Below are positions 46,697 through 54,996 of a stretch of DNA of 64,000 bases, piece after piece. A program made the position numbers and the translations under genes. Under the pieces are notes generated by a model. The model saw only the letters and a list, made by a program, of their open reading frames with translations, did no database searches and had not been told where the DNA came from. The number at the start of each line of letters is the position of its first letter. Position 1 is the first letter of the stretch. Origin of the DNA: Gaiellasilicea sp963802765 (lineage in GTDB: Bacteria; Actinomycetota; Thermoleophilia; Gaiellales; Gaiellaceae); assembly GCA_963802765.1 (NCBI GenBank), contig CAWDJZ010000018.1, positions 89,612-153,611 on the forward strand. The letters are read 5' to 3'.

Positions 46697-47942
46697 GCCC
46701 GGCGCGGCTGCAGCTGATCGCGCGTACGGGTCACCCGACCTTCCTCGACCTGCCGTGGGACGACCGCTCGCCGAGTGGGAGTCGGAGCGGCTCGTCGAGG
46801 TCGTGCGCGGGATCCACCGCCACGTCGTGCGCTTCGTCGAGTACGAGAACCCGATGGGGCCTGCGATCTACGCCATCAAGGAGCTGCCGGAGCCGATCGC
46901 CCGCCGCGAGTACGGGCTGTTGCGGCGGCTGGCGGCCGACGGGATGCCCGTCGTCGACGCGGTCGGCGTGGTCACCGAACGCGGCGAGGGCCTCGAGTCC
47001 GCCCTGATCACGCGCCACCTCGACTACTCGCTCCCGTTTCGCACCCTGTTCGCGCGCGGCAGCGTCCCCGACCTGCGGCGCCGGCTGCTGGACGCGGGCG
47101 CGGAGCTGCTCGTCCGCCTGCATCTCGGCGGCTTCTTCTGGGGCGACTGCTCGCTCTCAAACACGCTCTTCCGGCGCGACGCGGGCGCGCTCGCCGCCTA
47201 CCTCGTCGACGCCGAGACCGGTGAGCTCCACCCGAGCCTCTCCGACGGCCAGCGGGAGCACGACCTGCTGATCGCGGAGGAGAACGTCGCGGGCGAGCTC
47301 GCCGACGTCGAGGCCGAGCTGGGACGCGAGGGCGAGCTCCATCCGGAAGAGACGGCGGCCGAGCTCGTCGAGCGCTACGAGTCGCTCTGGGACGAGCTGA
47401 CCCGCGACGAGGAGTTCGGCGACGACACCCGCTACAAGATCGACGACCGGCTGCACCGCCTGAACGAGCTCGGATTCGACGTCGAGGAGGTCGAGCTCGT
47501 CGCCGGCGACGACGGCTACCGCCTCAAGCTGAACCCTCGGGTGGTCGAGCCCGGGCACCACCGGCGGCGGCTGCACGCGCTCACGGGCTTGAACGCACAG
47601 GAGAACCAGGCGCGCCGCCTCCTCAACGACCTCGCCCGCTTCCGCGCCGAGCTCGACCGGGCCGCCAAGCGGCCGGTGCCCGAGACGGTCGCCGTGCACC
47701 GCTGGCTCTCGGAGGTCTTCGAGCCCGCGGTCGCCGCGATCCCCGGCGAGCTCTGGGGCAAGCGCGACGCGGCCGAGGTCTTCCACGAGGCGCTCGAGCA
47801 CCGCTGGTTCCTCTCGCAGCAGGAGGGCGAGGACGTCGGGCTGATGCCGGCCGTGCAGGCCTACGTCGACGACGTCCTCCGCCACGCCCCGGACGAGCGC
47901 GCCGTCCTCGAGCGCAGCGCGGACGCGGACGAGGAGACCTAG
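46693..47942 (+). CDS. DUF4032 protein with kinase-like (Kdo/WaaP-type) domain (frameshifted)
   Basis: About 415 residues. The true start is ATG 46693 (overlap ATGA); it begins LQLIARTGHPTFLDLPW, then a one-base change near 46760 leads to PLAEWESERLVEVVRGIHRHVVRFVEY. The lipopolysaccharide-kinase-like part has YAIKELPEPIARREYGLLRRL and HLGGFFWGDCSLSNTLF (catalytic GD-like and N), LVDAETGEL (DFG-like). The DUF4032 C-terminus follows (LTGLNAQENQARRLLNDL). This pairing with sugar ABC genes recurs in actinobacteria, to my knowledge. Substrate unknown. The stop is in an inverted repeat. Confidence 0.85.
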
Positions 47943-48027
47943 TGTTGTTTCAACACAAGCCCAGCCGGACCGCGACGAGCAAGGCGCTCGATTCGCTCGA
48001 CCGGGACCTTGTGTTGTTCCAACACTA
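47940..48027. repeat. 88-bp inverted-repeat element at a convergent gene junction
   Basis: Arms 47940-47959 (TAGTGTTGTTTCAACACAAG) and 48008-48027 match as reverse complements at 17 of 20 bases. Each arm is a palindrome, GTGTTG-N3-CAACAC. The TAG at the left end stops the DUF4032 gene and the complementary CTA at the right end stops ppiB. Same architecture as 16364-16453, with different sequence; spacer 48 bases. Best guess: bidirectional terminator or REPIN-like element. Confidence 0.75.
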
Positions 48028-48480
48028 AGTCAGCTCTACCCGGTCGATCATGACCGGCACTTTCGGCTTGTCGCGGGGGTCGCGCTCGACCATCGAGATC
48101 CGATCGGCGACGTCCTGGCCGCTCGTGACCTTCCCGAAAACCGTGTGCTTGCCGTCGAGCCACGGCGCCGCCTCCGTCGTGACGATGAAGAACTGGCTCC
48201 CGTTCGTGTTCGGGCCCGCGTTCGCCATCGCGAGTGCGCCGCGCTCGACCTTGTGCTCGTTCGGCTCGTCCTCGAACTGGTAGCCCGGCCCGCCCGTGCC
48301 GGTGCCCTCCGGGCAGCCCCCCTGGATCATGAAGTCCGGGATCACCCGGTGGAAGATGAGGCCGTCGTAGAAGCCGTCGCCGGCGAGCTTGGTGAAGTTC
48401 TCCACCGTCCTCGGCGCCTCGTCCGGAAAGAGCTCGATCTCGATCGGCCCTTCGCTGGTGTGGAGCGTCGCTTTGGTCAT
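48025..48480 (-). CDS. ppiB: peptidyl-prolyl cis-trans isomerase, cyclophilin type
   Basis: A 151-residue cytosolic cyclophilin. Active-site landmarks: FHRVIPDFMIQGG (R, F, M, Q), QFEDE, ALAMANAGPNTNGSQFFIV, LDGKHTVFGKV. These cover the proline-binding pocket. ATG 48480 is preferred over 48501 because it fits the family start (MTKATLHTSEGPIEIELF). Divergent from the FtsH-like gene by 84 bases. Folding role is established for the family. Confidence 0.93.
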   Translation of the reverse strand: MTKATLHTSEGPIEIELFPDEAPRTVENFTKLAGDGFYDGLIFHRVIPDFMIQGGCPEGTGTGGPGYQFEDEPNEHKVERGALAMANAGPNTNGSQFFIVTTEAAPWLDGKHTVFGKVTSGQDVADRISMVERDPRDKPKVPVMIDRVELT

Positions 48481-48552
48481 GGCCGGACCGTAGCCGATCA
48501 CCGGCCGATCACCGCTTAACGAGCGGCTAACTCATGCACCCCAGCGCCCGTC

Positions 48553-48558
48553 TACACT
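48553..48558 (+). promoter_or_regulatory. putative -10 element of a leaderless transcript
   Basis: TACACT ends 6 bases before the ATG at 48565, same layout as upstream of other genes in the window. Confidence 0.5.
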
Positions 48559-48564
48559 CTTCGA

Positions 48565-50938
48565 ATGGCGACTGCGGAGCAGCCGTTGTCCGGACTGACG
48601 CAAAGTTCGCCTTCGCCTGCCGCCTCGGCGGAGCTCGCCGACCAGTGGCGCAAGCTCACGCGCGCCGCCACGGCCGTGTTCCTGCTCACGAGCCCCGCGC
48701 TCGCCCTCTACTTCCACGAGTACAGCGGCTGGAGCTGGCTCTGGTCGATCGTGGCCGCGCTCGCGATCGTGATCGTCGCCCGCGGCGTCACCGACCTCTT
48801 CTTCCGCAAGGCGATCCCGTGGCCGAGCCTCTTCGGCTCCGACAGCCAGGAGCTGCGCGAGGAGGACGTGGTCGCGCGCCGCCGCGCCTGGTTCTGGCGC
48901 TTCTGGGTGAAGGTGGGCATCTTCGTCGGCACGCTCGCCCTCCTCGGCTACCTCTTCCTGCCGCCGGGGACCGGGGCGATCCTGGTCCAGATCCTGCCGC
49001 TCATGGTGATGCTGCCGATCTTCCTGATCTTCAACTTCATCATCCTCTTCGGCCCGCTCCTGATGATGAACCTGTCGCAGGTGCGCGGCTTCGAGCCCGG
49101 CGACGCCGAGTGGGGCGTGCGGCTCGCGGACGTGCGCGGCCAGGCGGAGGCGAAGGAGGAGGTGCGCCGCGTCGTCAGCCTCTGGCAGTCGGGCGAGGCG
49201 TTCGAGCGCGCCGGCGGCAAGCGCGAGCGCGGCCTGCTGTTCCTCGGCGCGCCCGGCACCGGCAAGACGATGCTCGCGAAGGCGATCGCGACCGGCTTCA
49301 ACTCGCCGTTCGTCTCCATCCCCGGCTCGGGCTTCGCGGCCACGTTCATCGGCATCGACGCGATCGTCGTCCGCTACGTGGCGCGCAAGGCGAAGAAGCT
49401 CGCGCGCAAGTGGGGCGGCACCTGCATCGTCTTCATCGACGAGATCGACGCCGTCGGCATGCGGCGCCAGGCGATCCAGGGCGGCGGCGTGCCCGGGGGC
49501 ATGGGCGGCTTCGAGGCGCCGCCGAGCCTGCAGGACCACCTCTTCTTCGGCCGGAGCGGCGCCCTCAACGCAAGCGGGGATCTGATCCTGGAGACGCGCG
49601 CCTGGCGCGAGCGGCTGTTCGCGCGAGCGAGACTCGAGGCCGCCGGCGCGGACGCTGCTCGGCCAGCGGGCCGGGAACGCGCTCAACTTCATCTTCCCGG
49701 GCGGGATGGGCGGGGGCGGCTCGCTCGCGCTCAACCAGCTGCTCGTCGTCATGGACGGGATCGACAACCCGCCCTTCTTCAAGCGCGTGTTCACGAACAA
49801 GATCAACACCACCATGGACGCGTCGTTCATCTTCCCGCGCCGGATCGGCCGGAGGAGGCTGCGGATGCCGGCGCCGCGCCCGCGCAGCGAGCAGATCTAC
49901 TTCATCGGCGCGACGAACGTCCCCATCGACAGGCTCGACCCGGCGCTGATCCGCCCGGGCCGGATGGGCCGTCACGTCTGGTTCCGGACGCCGACGAAGC
50001 AGGACCGGCTCGACGTCTTCGACCTGTACATCAACAAGGTCGCGCACGAGCCCGACCTCGACACGACGCAGCGGCGGGACGAGATCGCGCGGATCACGAA
50101 CGGCTACTCGCCGGCGATGATCGACCAGGTGTGCTCGATGGCGCTGACGATCGCGCACCACGACGGCCGCGACCGGTTCGCTTGGGCCGACCTCGTCGAG
50201 GCGATGACGTCGATCGAGTCGGGCACGGCGATCGGAATCGAGTACATCGCCTCCGAGACGCGCGCGGTCGCGATCCACGAGGCGGGCCACGCGGCGGCAG
50301 GGCACGTCTTCATGAAGGGCGCGGAGTCGACGCGGCTCTCGATCCGGATGCGCGGCGGCTCGCTCGGGCACCACCAGGCGCTCGAGAAGGAGGAGCGCTT
50401 CACCCGCTTCCGCTCCGAGGAGACGGCGCGGCTCGTCTGGACGCTCGGCGCGATGGCCGCGGAGCGCGTGTTCTACGGCGAGAACTCGAACGGCGTCGGC
50501 GGCGACATCCAGTCCGCGACCGCCCAGGCGGCATGGATGGTCGGCGCATCGGCTATGGGACCGGAGCCGTTCGAGGTGACGCCGCTCGACGACGAGACCG
50601 AGGAGGAGGCGCGCGAGCGCATCCTCAAGCGCTTCCAGACGATCGGCGTGCAGATCATGAACCGCACGAGCGGCGGCGGCCCGTTCACCGAGAACCCGAT
50701 CGCCGGCGTTCTCGGCGACCCCGACAAGCGCCACCTCGCCGCGCAGATCCTGGGCCAGTCCTACGTGTCTGCCTACAACCTCATCCTGCACAACAAGGAC
50801 GCGGTCGAGAAGATCGCCGACGCACTCGTGGAGCGCCGCGAGGTCTTCGGCGACGAGTTGCTCGCGATCCTCGACGGTGTCGGCCTGAAGAAGCCGGAGC
50901 TCGACCTCGCGCAGGAGGACACTTGGCCGAGGATGTGA
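48565..50938 (+). CDS. FtsH-like AAA+ membrane metalloprotease (frameshifted)
   Basis: About 790 residues. Four N-terminal hydrophobic segments (about residues 35-60 and 112-170) are more than the two of FtsH. Walker A GAPGTGKT (about 230) and Walker B VFIDEIDAVG, then a ~150-residue insertion-rich stretch before the IYFIGATN and RPGRMGRHV sensor/arginine-finger region; a normal FtsH is about 60 residues shorter here. The zinc motif AIHEAGHAAAGHV and a later GGDIQSA (third ligand region) complete the protease. Frame changes near 49622. Followed by two coupled genes. Confidence 0.82.
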
Positions 50939-51772
50939 GCGGCGGCCAGCAGCCCGAGTCGCCGTTCAGCCCGCCGCCGGCTAGCACGGCGCGGCGACCA
51001 GCGTCGCGACCGGGCCCGGCGCTCGTCCTATCGCTTCCGCTTCGGGATCATCTACGTCCTCCTCGCCGCGGTAGTCGGCGCAGGCCTCGGCGCCTTCGTC
51101 GTCCTCGCCAACCGCCCCGCCCCGCCCGAGGAGGCGGCCTGGTCGTCGTGGGCTCCGGAGGGCCGCGAGAACGCGTACCCGCTCGAGATCGCCGAGCACG
51201 TCGGCTCGCAGTACCGCCTGCCGAGCGGCAAACAGCTCGTCGGCGTGATCGCCGGGCCCGCCGAGGTACAGGAGCTGCCGATCCGCGCCGCCGTGATCCA
51301 GCACGACGCTTCCACACCGACGAAGGAGGACGACGTCGAGGTGATCGAGGTCGGCAACAGCGTCATGTACAACCTCTGCGGCGTCGGGCAGAAGTGCTCG
51401 ATCGCGGAGGGACAGCCGTCGGAGGCGCGCGCGCGGCTCCTTCGCCGCGAGGCGCTCGAGCTCGCGCTCTACACCTTCAAGTACGTCGACGACGTCGACT
51501 CGGTGATCACGCTGCTGCCGGTCAACCTCGGCGATCCGAGCACGGAGGAGGACGACACCAGCACGGCGCTCTTCCTGGAGAAGAAGGACTTCGGCCGCCA
51601 GCTCGCGGCCCCGCTCACCCGGACGCTGACCGGCGAGGCGAAGATGAAGCTCGACCCGCTCGAAGGGCAGACGGTCGACTCCCTCACCCGCCCCAACCAC
51701 TATCTGTACGACATCCAGCCGACGCAGGACCTGAGCGCGATCCTCCGGCTGATCCCCGTTCCGTACGGGTGA
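50935..51772 (+). CDS. single-pass membrane protein of unknown function (frameshifted)
   Basis: About 279 residues. GTG 50935 overlaps the protease stop (GTGA). A short proline-rich cytoplasmic tail (SGGQQPESPFSPPP) comes first; after a frame change near 51020 there is one helix (FGIIYVLLAAVVGAGLGAFVVLAN) and a soluble domain with two cysteines (YNLCGVGQKCSIAEG) and LALYTFKYVDDVDSVITLLPV. No homology I recognise. Coupling suggests it assists or is a substrate of the AAA protease. Confidence 0.65.
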
Positions 51773-52107
51773 CGCAGGCCCAGCGGGAGGCGCTCGAACG
51801 CGCCAAGGCGCGGCTCGACTCCCTCCCTCTCTACCCGCGGCCCGTCCGCACCGAGCGGGTGAGGATCGCGGTCGCGCCCTGGTTCTTCCGCGTGCCCGGC
51901 CTGCGCCGCTACCACGGCTATGCGCTCCTGCGCACGATCCTGCTCCGGCGCGCGGACGCGTCCGACGACCTCGTTACGCACGAGCTCTGCCACATCTGGC
52001 AGATGCAGCACCGGCCGGTCCACATGGTGTTCACCTATCTGACAACGCGCTATCGCAGGAACCCGTACGAGCTCGAGGCGCGTCGCGCGGTCGAGCTGAC
52101 ACGGTAG
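51769..52107 (+). CDS. small protein with HELCH zinc-binding-like motif
   Basis: A 112-residue protein. The motif THELCHIWQMQH has the HExxH spacing of zincin metalloproteases, followed by a helix and RRNPYELEARR, so it might be a minimal peptidase-like or zinc-binding protein. I see no signal peptide. GTG 51769 overlaps the previous stop (GTGA), so it is translationally coupled to the two upstream genes. Catalytic activity cannot be claimed from length and motif alone. Confidence 0.65.
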   Translation: MTQAQREALERAKARLDSLPLYPRPVRTERVRIAVAPWFFRVPGLRRYHGYALLRTILLRRADASDDLVTHELCHIWQMQHRPVHMVFTYLTTRYRRNPYELEARRAVELTR

Positions 52108-52119
52108 CGATAGCGCTCC

Positions 52120-53013
52120 TCAGCGCTCGAGCTCGTCCCGGTGGACCGAGCCGAGGAGCCCCGCGACGAGGTCCTCGGGCACGACCGCGTCCCGCCGCCT
52201 GAGCGCGACGATCGGCCGCCGCACCGGCTCGTAGCCGTCGATCGCAACCTCGCTCAGCGTCGTCGCCGCCAGCTCTCCCCGGACGGCCGTGTACGGCAGA
52301 AACGCGATCCCGAGCCCGTGCTCGACCATCTTCTTGGTCGCGTCGACGTTGTCGAGCTCCATCACCCCGCGCGGGACGACACCTGCCTCGCGGAAGAAGG
52401 TGCTCGTGAGGACGAAGTAGCTCGAGGTGCGGTCGAAGAGGATCAGGCGCTCCTCGCCGAGCTCGTGCACGACGATCGACGCCTGCCCGGCGAAGCGATG
52501 CCCGGGATGGACGACGAGCACGATCTCGTCCTCGTAGAGCGGCACGCTCGTGACGGCGGGGTGCGGCAGGTCGCGGACGAGCCCGATCTGGACCTGCTCG
52601 CGGAGGACGAGCTCGAGCACCTCCTCGGAGTGGCCGGTGCGGACGATCAGATGCACGTTCGGGAACTGGGCCTGGAAGCGGCGGAGGACGAGGGGGAGCA
52701 CGTAGGTCGAGATCGCGGGCGCGGCCCCGACGAGCAGCTCCCCGACCCGGCCCTCGCGGAGCTCGCGCAGCAGCTCCCGACCCTCCGCGAGCTCCAGCAT
52801 GGCGCGTTGCGCGTGCGGCCGGAAGGCACGGCCCGCCGCGGTCAGACGCATCCCGCGCGGGGTGCGCGTGAACAGCTCGACTCCGAGCTCTCGCTCGAGG
52901 TTCTTGATCCGGGTCGTCAGCGCGGGCTGGGTGACGTAGAGGACGGCCGCGGCGCCGCTGACAGAGCGCCGCTCAGCCACCGTGAGGAATGCCTCGACCT
53001 GCGAGAGGAGCAC
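52120..53013 (-). CDS. LysR-family transcriptional regulator
   Basis: A 297-residue LysR protein. HTH at residues 1-60 (SQVEAFLTVAERRSVSGAAAVLYVTQPALTTRIKNLERELG), then the effector domain with HLIVRTGHSEEVLELVL and LILFDRTSSYF. It lies divergent from isocitrate lyase, a common arrangement for a LysR that controls its neighbour. The start at 53013 fits the family. Its effector may be a glyoxylate-cycle or C2 compound; this is inference. Confidence 0.9.
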   Translation of the reverse strand: MLLSQVEAFLTVAERRSVSGAAAVLYVTQPALTTRIKNLERELGVELFTRTPRGMRLTAAGRAFRPHAQRAMLELAEGRELLRELREGRVGELLVGAAPAISTYVLPLVLRRFQAQFPNVHLIVRTGHSEEVLELVLREQVQIGLVRDLPHPAVTSVPLYEDEIVLVVHPGHRFAGQASIVVHELGEERLILFDRTSSYFVLTSTFFREAGVVPRGVMELDNVDATKKMVEHGLGIAFLPYTAVRGELAATTLSEVAIDGYEPVRRPIVALRRRDAVVPEDLVAGLLGSVHRDELER

Positions 53014-53058
53014 GCGTCGATATTAGCGCGGTTTATCGGTTGAATCGAGACATTCAAT

Positions 53059-53074
53059 TTGTCGAATACGACAA
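53059..53074. promoter_or_regulatory. candidate LysR operator in the divergent gap
   Basis: TTGTCG (53059-53064) and CGACAA (53069-53074) are inverted around AATA. The palindrome lies 49 bases before the isocitrate lyase start and 46 bases from the LysR start, and its T-N-A symmetry fits LysR sites. A ribosome site GGGAGGAG is at 53111-53118. Confidence 0.55.
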
Positions 53075-53122
53075 GACGAGGCAGTTTGAAAGCGAGGGAC
53101 GCAATTCAACCGGGAGGAGCGC

Positions 53123-54436
53123 ATGAACGCCACCGCCACGAAGGACGTCATCGACCTCGGTCGCATCTGGGCCGAGAGCGCCCGCTGGGACGGCATCGAC
53201 CGCGACTACACGCCCGCGGACGTGATCCGCCTGCGCGGCTCGCTGCCGATCGAGCACACGCTCGCGCGCCACGGCGCCGAGAAGCTCTGGCGACTCCTGG
53301 CGGAGGAGGACTACGTCGCCGCGCTGGGGGCGATCACGGGTGGCCAGGCTGTGCAGATGGCCAAGGCCGGCCTGAAGGCGATCTACCTCTCCGGCTGGCA
53401 GGTCGCTGCGGACGGCAATCTCGCCGGCGACGTCTACCCCGACCAGAGCCTCTATCCGGCGAACAGCGTCCCGGCGATGGTGCGCCGGCTCAACAACGCG
53501 CTCCTACGCGCCGACCGGATCGAGTGGGCCGAGGGCAAGGACGACGCGGTCGACTACCTGCTGCCGATCGTCGCCGACGCGGAGGCTGGGTTCGGCGGGC
53601 CGTTGAACGCGTTCGAGCTGATGAAGGGGATGATCGAGGCCGGCGCCGCGGCCGTGCACTTCGAGGACCAGCTCTCCTCGGAGAAGAAGTGCGGCCACCT
53701 CGGCGGGAAGGTGCTCGTCCCGACCGGGCAGTTCATCCGCACACTCCTGGCGGCCCGCCTCGCCGCCGACGTGCTCGGCGTGCCGACGCTCCTCGTCGCC
53801 CGCACCGACGCCGACTCCGCCACGCTCCTGACGAGCGACGCGGACGAGCGCGACCACGAGTTCCTGACCGGAGAGCGCTCGCCGGAGGGCTTCCACTACG
53901 TCCGCTCGGGCGTCGAGGCCGCGATCGCCCGCGGGCTCGCGTACGCGCCGTACGCCGATCTCGTCTGGATGGAGACGTCCACCCCGGACCTCGGCGAGGC
54001 GCGGGAGTTCGCGGACGCGATCCACGCCGAGTTCCCCGGCAAGCTGCTCGCCTACAACTGCTCGCCGTCCTTCAACTGGCGGCGGCATCTCGACGACGAC
54101 ACCATCGAGCGCTTCCAGCGCGAGCTCGGGGCGATGGGCTACCGGTTCCAGTTCATCACCCTCGCCGGCTTCCACGCCCTGAACGAGTCGATGTTCGAGC
54201 TCGCGCGCGGCTACGCGGCCGAGGGGATGCCTGCATACGTGCGGCTGCAGGAGCGCGAGTTCGAGCTCGAGCCGGTCGGCTACACGGCGACGAAGCACCA
54301 GCGCGAGGTCGGCGCCGGCTGGTTCGACGAGATCGCCCAGGCGGTCTCCGGCGGCAAGAGCTCGACGCTCGCCCTCAAGGGCTCGACCGAAGAGGCCCAG
54401 TTCCATGCCCAGCGGAACGGCGCGCCAGCCGCATGA
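53123..54436 (+). CDS. aceA: isocitrate lyase
   Basis: A 437-residue enzyme that splits isocitrate into glyoxylate and succinate, the first step of the glyoxylate bypass. The catalytic KKCGHLGGK has C190. Other landmarks: GWQVAADGNLAG, YPDQSLYPANSVP, ADAEAGFGG, HFEDQ, TDADSATLL and NCSPSFNW. ATG 53123 has GGGAGGAG just upstream. It allows growth on acetate or fatty acids. No malate synthase is present in the window. Regulated probably by the divergent LysR. Confidence 0.96.
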   Translation: MNATATKDVIDLGRIWAESARWDGIDRDYTPADVIRLRGSLPIEHTLARHGAEKLWRLLAEEDYVAALGAITGGQAVQMAKAGLKAIYLSGWQVAADGNLAGDVYPDQSLYPANSVPAMVRRLNNALLRADRIEWAEGKDDAVDYLLPIVADAEAGFGGPLNAFELMKGMIEAGAAAVHFEDQLSSEKKCGHLGGKVLVPTGQFIRTLLAARLAADVLGVPTLLVARTDADSATLLTSDADERDHEFLTGERSPEGFHYVRSGVEAAIARGLAYAPYADLVWMETSTPDLGEAREFADAIHAEFPGKLLAYNCSPSFNWRRHLDDDTIERFQRELGAMGYRFQFITLAGFHALNESMFELARGYAAEGMPAYVRLQEREFELEPVGYTATKHQREVGAGWFDEIAQAVSGGKSSTLALKGSTEEAQFHAQRNGAPAA

Positions 54437-54442
54437 CCGGAC

Positions 54443-54479
54443 GGGACGTGTCCCGGGGACAGACCCCGGGACACGTCCC
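54443..54479. repeat. 37-bp perfect palindrome, GACGTGTC/GGGG family
   Basis: GGGACGTGTCCCGGGG (54443-54458) and CCCCGGGACACGTCCC (54464-54479) are perfect reverse complements with loop ACAGA. It starts 7 bases after the isocitrate lyase stop, so it probably terminates that transcript. The core (ACGTGTC, GGGG, loop, CCCC, ACACGT) matches the units at 38455-38530 and 38616-38690. Confidence 0.75.
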
Positions 54480-54509
54480 CTTCCGGCTCTGGCATAGTCG
54501 GCCCGTCCG

Positions 54510-54893
54510 ATGAGCAGGGCTGAACGGATTCGCGTCCTCGTGGTCGACGACCACCAGCTCTTCGCGCACGGGCTCACCACGGTGCTCGCCCAGGACGGCC
54601 GCTTCGAGGTCGTCGGCACCGCGTCGACGGGTCGTGAAGCCGTCACGATGGCGAAGACGGCGGCCGCGGACGTCGTCCTGATGGACATGTCGATGCCGGT
54701 GCTCGACGGGCCGGCCGCGACCCGCCGGCTCCTCGCACTCGACCCCGCGCCGCGCGTCATCGTTGTCAGCGGCCACACGGACCGGCTCGCGCGGGAGGCC
54801 GCGCTCGAAGCCGGCGCGACCGCCTATCTGACCAAGGCGGAGGCGTTCGACGCGCTCGCCACGACGATCGTGGAGGCTTGCGGCAGAAGTTAG
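54510..54893 (+). CDS. single-domain response regulator (REC only)
   Basis: A 127-residue receiver domain. Acidic pocket VVDDHQ, phospho-acceptor D59 in VLMDMSMPV, threonine/serine in VVSGHT and lysine in AYLTKAE. There is no output domain; the chain ends at EACGRS. It is similar to NarL-type regulators shortened by loss of their HTH, so it could act through another protein or be a 3'-truncated LuxR gene. No histidine kinase is nearby. Confidence 0.85.
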   Translation: MSRAERIRVLVVDDHQLFAHGLTTVLAQDGRFEVVGTASTGREAVTMAKTAAADVVLMDMSMPVLDGPAATRRLLALDPAPRVIVVSGHTDRLAREAALEAGATAYLTKAEAFDALATTIVEACGRS

Positions 54894-54946
54894 GCTCGCC
54901 GCAGGAAGTGGTCGTACTCACGCCGCTTGTGGGTGCGGCGGGCGAG

Positions 54947-54980
54947 CTCCAGGCGGCGAGGTTGCCCCCGCCGCCTGGAG
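54947..54980. terminator. bidirectional hairpin terminator
   Basis: CTCCAGGCGGCG (54947-54958) and CGCCGCCTGGAG (54969-54980) pair perfectly around a 10-base loop, between the converging response regulator (stop 54893) and M28 peptidase (stop 54997). Confidence 0.7.
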
Positions 54981-54996
54981 TCCGCTGGGGGAGGGA

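Noticed and set aside
47940..48027. A MITE or insertion-sequence remnant.
   Set aside because: No target-site duplication and no second copy in the window; the ends coincide with stop codons, which fits a terminator-like unit better.
51769..52107. Calling the HELCH protein a confirmed metalloprotease.
   Set aside because: Only the HExxH-like motif is visible; a third zinc ligand cannot be assigned in 112 residues.
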